Shown here one piece after another: positions 37,432 to 47,541 of a stretch of DNA of 64,000 nt; the first letter of the stretch is position 1; each line of letters opens with the position of its first letter. A model generated the notes under the pieces. The model was not told the DNA's origin. It made no database searches and saw only the letters and a list, made by a program, of their open reading frames with translations. This stretch comes from Rhynchosporium graminicola (taxonomy: Eukaryota > Ascomycota > Leotiomycetes > Helotiales > Ploettnerulaceae). Made by a program: the position numbers and the translations under genes. The stretch covers positions 558,001-622,000 of the forward strand of contig FJUW01000012.1 in assembly GCA_900074885.1 (NCBI GenBank), given 5' to 3'.

Positions 37432-40400
37432 TATCCTAGGACATTGTCTGAGCTGATGTGTGTGAGTAGTGATTCGGTTGTGGGATGGGACTGACAATAT
37501 TCAATCTCCTTTCCCTTCCCAAGGTACTTGCGAAGTTACAGGTACTTGTGGGGAGTACCTACGCAGGCGCAATGTCTAGGTACCTAGTGAATTTGACTAT
37601 GATTGATTTACTTCCAAGGGGGTTTACCTCTCTGCCTCTTCTTTCGGAGTTCGGACGTCAAAACTACCCTATTATCCGCGTGTGGTATTGTAGGCGGGCA
37701 ATCCAAGTCAGGTGTGCTCTGTCTGTCTTTTGCTCGGAAAAACCTAATGATAATGCCTTGAATTGGACCAAACAATTACAGATAGCTGTAAACTACAAAT
37801 ATCAACTTGACGTGCCCAAGAGTAGTAAAGATACCTAGGTACCTAAGATAGCCTGTAGTGGACAAAAGGGCGCCAGCAAGATTTGATATTGTTCTCGGTT
37901 CGAGATCCGAGGCTAGCTGCCCGGGCCCTCTGTATCTGTACCTGCAAATGCACAAACACTGGCCGTTTGGGAGCACATGATTGAAGAATGCAACAACGAT
38001 GGCGCTCCACAGGAGCAATTGCCAGCATACAATCCTCCGCACGCTGAGTTGAAGAAAGCATTTTCGGTAAAAAAAAAAAAGAATAAGCTGTAGAGGATAT
38101 CCACGAGGCCATCTTACCTAGGAAAATGAAGGTTTTAGCTCTCTACAATTGTGTTATAGCCTTGTAATAAAGTAACTTCACGTATGGTAGGCCAATTGCC
38201 TATTGGGCAGCCACGATATCAAAATGCAAAACTGTGAAACGAAGCATCTTCATCCCGCGTATAGCAAACTATGAACCCTTGGACATCCATCGCCAAGACT
38301 AGGGTACTCAGCCCCAAGTCATGGCCCGATCGACGATCCAACGTAATGTCGCATGCCAATGTCAATGTTCATCTTCTACAGAATAGAATGCCAGGATGAT
38401 AGAACGATGATGAGAGATGGCGAGCCTACAAGAGCAGCCATATTCCGGCTGCTACCTAACCGAATCAGAAAATCTGCAACGGTCTTCGTAAACGCATCGA
38501 TCTCGACAAGTGAACATGAGAGGAGACAGGTAAGAAGTCTCTACCTTAGTCAGCCTTGATTAAGTAAGATTCGCGGTCATATATCCATGGTCTATCAAAT
38601 CTCAAACCTCGCAGAAGCCGCCATCTCCGGAAGCAAGATCTACCTACCCTACGACGACAATCCACTCCACTCCACAAACTCTCGGTGCCAGTCTACTCCC
38701 GTCTCTATCTCTTAAATGGTCAACTAGAAACTTGCCCGTACCGCTAACCCCCATTCTCAACGTTCCGTAAGACATTGAAAGCTGTTGCAGGATGCATTGC
38801 GAGGCTGACCTATTTCGAGCGTCTTGCATTTACTAGATTCGATGCACGTTCGGAGACCTTGGGAAGACATCCTTTGCGGGCTCCATCCATCATTGACCCT
38901 AGATAACATTTAGATCGTCTTTCGTCCTGTTACCGCTATTTCGCACAGGAGACCTCAAATATACTGGATCTATGTGATCCCAAGCGTCCTAAGTTGTGAA
39001 AGCGGCATCCCAAGAGTCGCAATAACTGCGCCTCCTCGAGTCCTCCTCCTCCTGCTGCTTCTTTGCGTCCTCATCATCAAATGATAGGCTGCCATGAGCT
39101 AGCTCGATACTTCAAGCTTCAAGGAAGCCCGACATCTGACCATGCCTACAATGCTAGTCCGCAATACCTATCTCGAAACAGGCCGGGCTGCAGTGACAAA
39201 GAGGCATCGGGTTACTGCGACGAGGTTACCATACTACGGTGACCCAGGTTACTGAGCCGCGCTATGCCACAAAATCCTCCATGGGCGTCCCACCTCAGAT
39301 GCACGAATAGCCCGCCAGATACCTATGCAAGACGTGTCCATGACTACTAACAACACACAATCGCGATATCCGCCAGCAGCGATGTATCGAAGTAACCTAA
39401 CTCTATATTGACGCGTCAAGTTGCAAATAAACCGATCACTTACCTGTGAGACAGCTGTTGCACCTCCATGTCTCGATCTCGTACAGCAGAGCGGCCGAAA
39501 TTAACCCACGCGCTGTTCTGCGATTCACACTTTTCATTGCGAACACGAACCGCCCATAGTACATCATCTCCTGCAATGTCCTGCACGCTGCGCTAAAGAA
39601 GTTACAAAGAGACCGTCTCCCCACGCTTGATGACGCGCGTTCACACCGCCAGAGGAGAAAAATTTCCACGCGCTGCACTGCTCTCTCTACAGGACGAATG
39701 GCATTTATCCCTCAGATTCACGTGTTGGACCCCATCTTGAAACAGGACGACGACGACGACAACGACAATCGCGGAGAATACAGCATGAACATGAGATAGT
39801 GTCCTCCTAGTTCAGAGTCGGGAATCGTCTGCCGGCCTACAGAGTGAAGATCCATTACGTTCTGGCTTTGATTGAATGATTGATTGATTGATCAAGACAT
39901 CTTATCATATCCATGTTTTGGACCCCTATTTTGCTACCGAGGTCAAGCGAAGCGAGATCTGCCAGCCACCTCGACGGGTGAGAATCGAATGCCAACCATT
40001 ATTCATTTGTACAACCCGAGCACTACAATACTGTATTATGTTGTACTTTACATGTCACCTATCAGCTTGACGACATCAGAAAGTACAGAAATGAAGCAGG
40101 TTTGGAAAGGCTACTATGCTTGTAGGTATCCCATTCCCTCACGATTGATCCTCTCACCACTGAAATTCAATTCTAGTTCTTCAGTTCCGTAATACTTCCC
40201 CTCTCCGATTTATAGTTAGTCATGCCCATCCTTTTAGTACTACCTTAAACGGCTTCCCCAGATCTCAAAGGAGGGTAACCTGGAGGGTAGACTATATTAG
40301 GTGCCTTGCGCGATGCGATCTCTACTGCAATGCTTCAAGGTCGCGTGCGGATCGATCCTTCAAATCGCCATTTAGCTCTGCCCTACTTCGTCTAACACAC

Positions 40401-41648
40401 ACACACTTTCAACATATCAAACCCGATCTTCCGGATCCAAGTCATCACACCCATCGAGAACCCGTCAACGCTCAATCTGTTTCATCTCGGAGAACAAGTC
40501 TCCGAATCCTAGCGTCTCAGTAGTCAGCCAATTCACAATCGCAAAAACCCACAGACTCACTCACATTTGATATCCCCAAACAATCCAGAAATATGTCCGA
40601 GACTGTCCGGACCCCGGCAAGACCTTACTTACCTACTAAACTAAGCAAACCCAGTGTAGCGCAAGGCCGAGCGCCCAGCGGTGTAGGTGCATCTCACACG
40701 TCCTAAACTCCTAGCGTTCAAAACAAGCTTTGCAGACACATGTATGTGCACTACCTACTAGGCTACTCCGGAGATCTCGCGTTCCCCAGCTACTTAGCCT
40801 GGTACTAGGTATACTACAGTAGTGCCGTCCAACAAGTTCGTGGTTTGCGCACCGCATCGGTACTTGAGCCGTCTTTGTGTACCGCGCCCACTCAACCAGC
40901 CGATTTACATACCGTTTAAGGCAGAAGTACGAAGGCACTTGTAGTCCGGCAGCCATCATGAGCCACGCTGGTGGCTTAAGTGCTAAGAGCACGCCATCAT
41001 GAGGATGTATTTTATGATGAATAGTGGAGGGGATGGTTGAGACATCTCCGGTTCTTTGGAATGAGCTTGACTCGAGTTTGAGATCTGTGCCTTTGGTCGC
41101 GATCTGAGCAGCTATTGCCAGTTTTCGGTAATGGGCAAGTTGAAAGCACACCCTATTACTCCATTCTCATCTCCTAGGACGTAGAGGAGGGTCAATTACT
41201 ACTTTACAGGTCTGGGGAAACGGAATTCGGGACTGAGAAATGAGGATATATATCTTCTTAGCGAAGCTAGCAAAGTTATCACTCCATTACTGGACAGGGC
41301 TTTGGAGTATTTCCCTCAATGTCCGATCCACACATCCCAGGTCTACGTCCTCTCAGAACGAGCTTCCACTTTCCAAGTCCAGAACACAAGATAACGAGAT
41401 ACTTCAATCGTTCGTTTCAGAATCGGTCTTTGATCGATTTGATGGTATCTATCTACACCTTCCTTTCTCCATGCAATCCCTGATCTCAAGAAGTCGGCTG
41501 CTCTCCACTCCAGACCACAAGAAGAAAAATCACTATGGTCCGAATTCCAGTGTCAGAACGAAAATCCCGTCGCGAACGCTCACTCGAAGCCCAGTCGCCA
41601 ATCTCGCCCCCCTCCCATGGTCCCCTAAATGTGTCTGTTCGCCAGCCT

Positions 41649-42055
41649 TCAGTTGATCTTCTTCGCACCAGCCGGTCGTTGCGTAACAGCTCTTCCATTG
41701 CGCTGTTGATAAACACCATAGAGGAAGAGTGCTCCAACCAGAGCTCCAATGACCAAGATGTTGCCTATTTACCACATTGTCAGCACAGCTTCTCACCTTC
41801 CCCCATAGCCTTGAAACAGGCAGAGATGGGGACATGTATAGGACCTAACTTACTCAAGAAGAACTTCAAGAGACCTTCGAAGGTGTGCGCTAGACCAGAG
41901 ATCATGGTACCCACAGCAGAGAAAGCCGTGCCGATGACGCCGAGAATGGTGTTGATGATTGACTGGATGACTGCGAAGATAGAACCTATGATCGCTGTGA
42001 TACCGCTGACGATGGAGGAGATCAGAGATCCGAGGTTGTCGAGGAGGGAAGGCAT
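41649..42055 (-). CDS. Small hydrophobic Gly/Ile/Ser-rich protein
   Basis: Inferred exons in coding order: 42055-41854 and 41764-41649, giving 105 aa. The donor is GTAAGT and the acceptor AATAG, and the join restores a Ser codon. From residue 8 to about 50 there is no charged residue (for example SSIVSGITAIIGSIFAVIQS). A second hydrophobic helix (NILVIGALVGALFLYGVY) follows the intron, and the protein ends with a basic QQRNGRAV/KKIN tail. The first part has Gly or Ser about every fourth to seventh residue, so it could be a membrane hairpin or a lipid-surface helix. I recall similar short proteins in related fungi but no described function. The splice placement and the second hydrophobic helix support a real gene. 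Confidence 0.7.
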
Positions 42056-43273
42056 TGTTGCTATTGCTATTGTTGATTGGTATTGTTGATTGGTATATCC
42101 TGTACAGTGAGATATCGTGAGGGTTGGAAGCAAGTTGAGGGGTTGTATGTATTTCGTGAGGACGGGGATGGTGACTTACTGTTTATTGTGGTTCAGGGAT
42201 CGCGAGATTCTTAGTAGACAGAAGTTCACTTTGGATTGGTAACAAGTTTCTAGGAAAAGAAGGCACGCATGAGTTGTGTGGCTGGCTGACTTGTCAGATT
42301 TATTAGGGGGGGGGGGGAGCTTCCTTTCAAGTCTCCCCCCCCCGCAAACAAGATCTGGGATTGTGGCGCATCATAGCCATTCAATAATATGACCTCAACA
42401 TGGATCCCATTCGTCGAAAGAAGGGAGAAGGGAGATCGTCCTCTTTCAACCTACCAAGTGTTTTGGTGTCACTCTTTGGTGTGACATCCAACCTGTTCCT
42501 GGCATTTCCAGGCTGGTGGAAATAGCATTACGTCATTGCCTCCCTCGATGTGGTACTATCCTTGCCGCTCGCGTGAGAAGAGTTCGCTCACACAGAAGAA
42601 GATGGGGGGGGATAGATAACATGGATTGGAAATCACATACCGAGAGTTTTGCAAATTGTAACCGGATAATCAGAATACCATGTTTATTCTCTCATGAGAA
42701 GCACGAGTTGCGTCATTGCGTGGCTTGGCATTTGCTTCTGATAGACAGGGATGATGTATGCACCTCGGAAGTACAGCTCGCTTCGCACAAGTGGCTTGGC
42801 GGCTGTGACCTTGGTCGAGATGACATGACAGGGGTCTCGGAGCATTTCTCAGAATAGCCTCATTTTTGTTCTACCAGCTCTCAACAGGACAACAGGATCC
42901 AATATTCGAACTCCGGGATTTTTTTCTCTCTCAGGATTTGCATTTTCAAACGGATCCAGGGCTCCAGTACGCTACGATAGTCGTCACTCCTAGTTGTCAC
43001 ACACACAAGCACTGAATTTGAATTCCTACATGAACCTCATGTGGCGCTTGCCTGCGGTGGCAGACCACTGAGTTACTTGTTTTTATCATTATTGTAGATA
43101 ACTCGTACCCCAGTAGCAAGTTCGCATCTTCAAGTGTGTCATTCTCATTCCGTTCCTAACAAAATACGTAGAAGCAACCTCAAGATTCCACATTTCATTC
43201 CCCAAACCGGATTCCGCTCCTCACATCTCTCCTTGATTTACAGAAGCTTCCTCCACTCAGGACCAGAACAGTC
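42056..43273. other. Upstream region of the small hydrophobic protein and SET gene
   Basis: 1.2 kb between divergent genes. It includes the G12/C9 hairpin at 42306-42343 and another G-run near 42605. No gene was seen. Confidence 0.55.
42306..42343. repeat. G-run/C-run inverted repeat (11-bp stem)
   Basis: Twelve G (42306-42317) are followed by agcttcctttcaagtct and then nine C (42335-42343). Nine G plus AG pair with CT plus nine C to give a perfect 11-bp stem with a 13-nt loop. It lies about 250 bp upstream of the small hydrophobic protein. The run lengths may be affected by sequencing error. Confidence 0.8.
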
Positions 43274-43933
43274 ATGCTACCCAAAAATTGGCCAGCAAAC
43301 CTTCCCTACCTTATAAATCCCGTCTACACACCAACCCTCACCCCAACGCACCTCACAGCCCTCCGTACGCGCCCAAACAACGTCCCAGAGATCCCACCCC
43401 AAACACCAAAAGGACCCAGTAACCTCGTCAAAATAACCCCCATCACGACACCATCGCACCCAGCCTATGGGCAAAGCGGCCTCTTCGCAGCCAAAGATCT
43501 GAAGCCCGGCACCTTCATCCTACAGTATCTCGGAGAAATACACGCTTCTCCACTTCCAGCACCAGGACACCCGGATCCCGATCCTCCAGCAAAAGCCCAG
43601 CTTCATCCAAGGGTGGAAACAGAAGTGCGAGCGAAAATGCTAGATCCCCACGCCTCGTCCAACTACGACTTGAGTCTAGACCGGGAAACGGGTCTCGGGA
43701 TCGATGCCGATAAACGCGGCAACGAAGCGCGATTCATCAACGATTATCGCGGCGTGGGCGCGAAACCTAATGCGGAGTTTAAGGATGTGTGGGATTTGGG
43801 GAGGAAGGAGAGGGGGATGGGCGTTTGGGTTTTACCGGAGGGGAAGAGTGGGAAGGGGAAGGGGATTAGGAAAGGAGAGGAGATTTTAGTGTCGTATGGA
43901 AGAGGCTTTTGGGATGCTAGGAAGGAGGAATGA
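43274..43933 (+). CDS. Short SET-domain protein (putative lysine methyltransferase)
   Basis: A single exon of 219 aa. The SET domain spans about residues 55-215: SGLFAAKDLKPGTFILQYLG (SET-N), a Pro/His-rich insertion, then RGNEARFINDYRGVGAKPNA and KGEEILVSYGRGFWDARKE. The SAM-pocket Asn of RFIN is kept, but the usual NHxCxPN is replaced by ND-YRG-VGAKPN. The C-terminal Tyr (VSYG) is present. No pre-SET or post-SET zinc site is visible, so a non-histone or unusual histone target is possible. It is GC-rich at third positions. The start at 43274 was chosen as the first in-frame ATG with a plausible context. Substrate unknown. Confidence 0.8.
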   Translation: MLPKNWPANLPYLINPVYTPTLTPTHLTALRTRPNNVPEIPPQTPKGPSNLVKITPITTPSHPAYGQSGLFAAKDLKPGTFILQYLGEIHASPLPAPGHPDPDPPAKAQLHPRVETEVRAKMLDPHASSNYDLSLDRETGLGIDADKRGNEARFINDYRGVGAKPNAEFKDVWDLGRKERGMGVWVLPEGKSGKGKGIRKGEEILVSYGRGFWDARKEE

Positions 43934-44889
43934 GGGCTTGGGAGGTTGAGTGGAGAGTACGTCGATGATTCTATTGCCCTTGCGTTTTGGAGGATTGAGT
44001 TCTGATCGTAGATATCATATCTATTTTTTTTTAGAACAGTCTTCTATGAGGCCTGGTGATGGCCATGCACTCCTTCGATCAGGTACCGTTACATCTGACA
44101 GTGACCCGATTCGGATCTGGCCTATCCATCCGTACCATCTCCTTCAGCTTGCTCTTTCTTTTCCTTAATTCTCACCGTCATCACTCATCGCGCCTTTTAG
44201 CTTTCTCATGGAACAAGTTACCGAACTCGGTTCGAACGCAGCCCCGGCCCATTTTCACCCAAATCAGGTTCGAAACAATCACATTGCCATCCCATCCCAT
44301 CCCATCCCATCCATAAAGCCAACACGATCTGACCGAAAGCAAGATTTCACCCCTTCTCAATTTTGACGACCAATTCTCTAGTGGCAGTAACTGGTGACTG
44401 CTCGTCATGCCTCATGCTCTGCCCGGCTCATTACATCGAGCAAAGGAGTTTCCGGAACACTTCACTTCATTTTTGCGGATTCTCTTGCTCAGACACGATT
44501 ACGACACAAGTGTCGAGGACGAGTTGGATTATGTCGAGATTGTGAAGGCTCGGTGGGCGTAGGTATGGAAGGAAGTAGTGAATTTCCACTTGATCCCCGG
44601 TCGTGGCAAGCATCGCGAGATGATGGCCTACTGTCGGAGTAAAAAATAAAAAAAACACGTGGCTGATCACGGCAACGAGGGTCTTACGTCGCGAGATTAT
44701 CAAAGTCACAAAAACAATTCTAGGATTTTACATAGTATTTGTAGTAAAGCGACGATGCACTCACAGGACAGTGACTACTTGAGGGAAATCTCAATTTGCG
44801 GATTCGCCTTGGCACTTCGGGTTGATATTCCATGAGCTCGGCAGAATTCGACCGCTTTTTCTGACATATGTGATGTTGCATAGGTGTAC
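43934..44889. other. Convergent 3' spacer between SET and nitrilase genes
   Basis: About 950 bp that contains a (CATCC)n repeat at 44288-44313 and an A-rich stretch near 44640. No gene was seen. Confidence 0.55.
44288..44313. repeat. Pentanucleotide microsatellite (CATCC)n
   Basis: Five catcc units in the spacer between the SET and nitrilase genes. Confidence 0.9.
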
Positions 44890-46357
44890 TTAGGAGCCCT
44901 CCTCTTGTGCTTGATTCCTTGTTAAAAAATACTCGTAATGCCAGCCTTCGCTTGCGAGATCCTGCCTGACTTTGTAGTTATCCTCTGCTTGCTCCACTAT
45001 ACACCACGAGGTCAGCAGCATTCAAACCCTCTCTTCAACCCAGTGAACGTCGACTAGTGAGATACAAACCCGCTCTCAAAACCGGACCTTAGATGATAGT
45101 AAAGATGATTAAAGTAGCCTGACGATGAAAAAAGCTTACAGATCTCCATATCAACATCCACAACACTCATTCCCTCTTCCCATCCCAATTTCCCCACCGC
45201 CCCCCTAAACGGCAAAGCAACCTGACTCCCACCCGCCCAACTCCCCCTCTCCCTTCCGTCCTCGTCCTTCGGCCCTCCCGCGTTAGCAAACACAACCGCG
45301 CACGTATTCTCAAACGTCCTCGCCACCAACACGCTCTCCAAAAAAAGCTGCTCTGAAAGCGGATTGTGCTTCAATCCCTCCTCACTACAATCCGCCAACG
45401 TCCAGAAAGTCGGGACGATAATGATCTTCGCGCCTTGCGCGATGAGTTCGCGAAAAGCTTCGGGGAAAGCGAGATCCCAGCAGATCAGCATGCCGATCTT
45501 TCCTAGAGGCGTGTCGAAGGCCATGTGTGGTTCGTGCGTGGAGGATGTTAGGTGTGGACGTTCGGGGTGCCAGAGATTCTTCTTTTGGTAGCGGCCGAGG
45601 ATGGTACCGTTGGAGGAGATGAAGTAGGCGATGTTGAGGAGGTCAGGGCCGTGTTTCTCGACGATGGTTCCGGGGACGATGCAGATTTCTAGTTCGGAGG
45701 CTAGGGCGCAGTAGGCATCTAGGTATTTTTGGTATCGTGCACAGAGGGGGATGAAGTCGGGAGAGTCGGGAACCCCTAGAAGATATGTCAGTGATGCAGG
45801 TGAAGGAGGATACGAATGAGTTGTTTCTTCTTTCGATGGTTGGAATGCTATGTTGGTGACCTACATGATGTAAGATGATACTCTGGAAGAACAGCTAGAT
45901 GGCAGGATTTTGCTGCTGCTTGCCTAATGTAGCTGATAGCTGAAGCATGATTTCGTTCTATATCCAGAGGCTATTGAGGTGCAGAGTCAGCCTTCATATG
46001 CGGAGGTACAGGCTCGACGGCTGGTCAAGAATGCATGCTGAGTAATAGTGATTCCTTGTTCACTTTCCTATAATATTCGGTCTCGATCTAAGCCTCTAGC
46101 AGAAGAAAACTTCCAGAAGTTTCATGAGGGGGTGGAAGGCATGAGCAGTGAGAAGCGAAGTATAACACGCAAAGTAAACCAAGCAACAACACCAAATGCC
46201 GGAAATATCCAATCTTACAAAAATCACCTATCAAATCTCTCACATGTTCGCAAGGCAGAAAAGCAGAAAAGGATTTCCGGGCGAATGAACACGCAAATTG
46301 ATCTTCACGTACCTTGGGATGCAGCTGTATCACAGCAACCTTATACACAGGAGCCAT
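44890..46357 (-). CDS. Nitrilase-superfamily carbon-nitrogen hydrolase
   Basis: Inferred exons in coding order: 46357-46313, 45970-45865, 45775-45140 and 44996-44890, giving 297 aa, normal for the family. The catalytic triad is complete: Glu45 (LAVLPEYHLTSW), Lys115/116 (GRYQKKNLWHPERPH) and Cys149 (GKIGMLICWDLAFPEAFREL). The N-terminus MAPVYKVAVIQLHPK is the usual first strand. Such enzymes hydrolyse amides, nitriles or carbamoyl groups; the substrate is not evident. The first intron is 342 bp, far longer than others here. The last exon (AEDNYKVRQDLASEGWHYEY) matches the family C-terminus and lies beyond the stop of the obvious open frame, so a one-exon reading would lose it. The donor of the second intron (GTAGGT) is slightly atypical. 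Confidence 0.88.
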
Positions 46358-47541
46358 AGCGCGCGCAATCGCGGATCCAAATAAAGCTGCTCCTACCAAT
46401 TTGCACACAATACCCCAGACAACCTCGCCAAAAACTGACAAGGAATAACTCGTCACAAGGTAATGAAGTTCATAGAAGACAGAATCGAGGAAAGAGCTGG
46501 GGGTTGTCGAAATCCTGCAGAGGGGAGGGAGGTACAGACAAGGTGGGGTATTATGATAACGCCGTCCTGCCCTCGCCTTCTCCCAATCACTCAACCCTGA
46601 CGTCCATCATCAAAACGGAGAAGCTATCAAATTCGACAGGGTGCTGGTATCAACCGCTTATTCTAGGTCAGGTAGCCAATCATAGAGTGTGTTGACATAT
46701 TGAAAATCTCGCTTGTCCTCGTAAGCATCCCATCCCCTCTTGCGGAAACTCTGGAGGACTTGGTACGAAAGACTAATTCAGATCGGATCTTATCAACGGC
46801 GTCCTACCGAGGCTGGGCTAACTCGTCTCGTGTAAACGAAAATTTGTCAGGCGTATCGATTCGGCACGCAACTCACCACTAAAGTCACCAAAGAACTTTA
46901 CAGAGTAGGATTTGCAAGTGGTGTAGATTTCTGATGATATTTAAAGAAACGGAGTTTGAAGAAGAAAAAAGCGGTTGTTATGAAATCCTTAGCATTGCTT
47001 CGCCTGAGATGAACTTGCAAACCTCATCCTACGAGGATACAATAGGGACGAATTATCTCTCCGGAGTAGATCACATGAGCGAGAATTTTGAAACCATCTC
47101 AAAAGGCGGACTAGAACGTTAGAAGTGTACAACCTGTCCAGTGAAATAATCTTGCATGGAACGATCATTCCGCTGAGATAAATGTACAGAAGAGCCTCTG
47201 TTCTTGCTTATGTGCTCCTCCGAGTTCCAGCATGGAAGTGACAAGAGAGGGGTCTTGTCAAGTTCGTTTCATTAGATCCTACTCCGTCTCATCGATTCTA
47301 CAGCTGGCTGCTGGCAGTGAACCCGCTCGCTAGTTATGCAAGCCCCACTGAAATTCCCCAGACTCCAACTTTGTACAGTGCAAGCGTCCGTTCACGTTCA
47401 CGCTTGATGCTAACAATAACGCCGGAAATGACACCCGCTCTCGAATGCATCAGTAGAATGCGCCCGGCCCAAAATGAATCGCAGGTATGTATGTACAGAA
47501 ATAGTATCCTGCTTCTAGGTGGCCTATTGTTTCATGTTATT
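46358..47541. other. Nitrilase upstream region and phytochrome 3' region
   Basis: 1.2 kb. The left part is the promoter of the nitrilase gene and the right part the 3' UTR of the phytochrome gene. No credible open frame was found. Confidence 0.55.

Larger units (their letters stand above)
36627..41648. other. Five-kilobase gene-poor region
   Basis: The largest gap in the window. The left part is the copper-fist promoter, with several microsatellites and four clusters of CCTAGG/TACCTAGGTA motifs (37387-37440, 37574-37589, 37831-37846, 38115-38122). No long open frame is convincing. A possible small spliced frame at 38989-39469 on the minus strand is discussed as a finding. The right part (about 40.2-41.6 kb) is the 3' region of the gene at 41649. 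Confidence 0.5.

Noticed and set aside
40711..41151. 146-codon minus-strand open frame
   Set aside because: Composition is mixed with no recognisable domain or conserved segment, and no splice partner was found.
46096..46140. Plus-strand peptide PLAEENFQKF inside the nitrilase intron, resembling a nitrilase N-terminus
   Set aside because: It is on the wrong strand and the real segment (PLDIERNHAS) was found at 45970; taken as coincidence.
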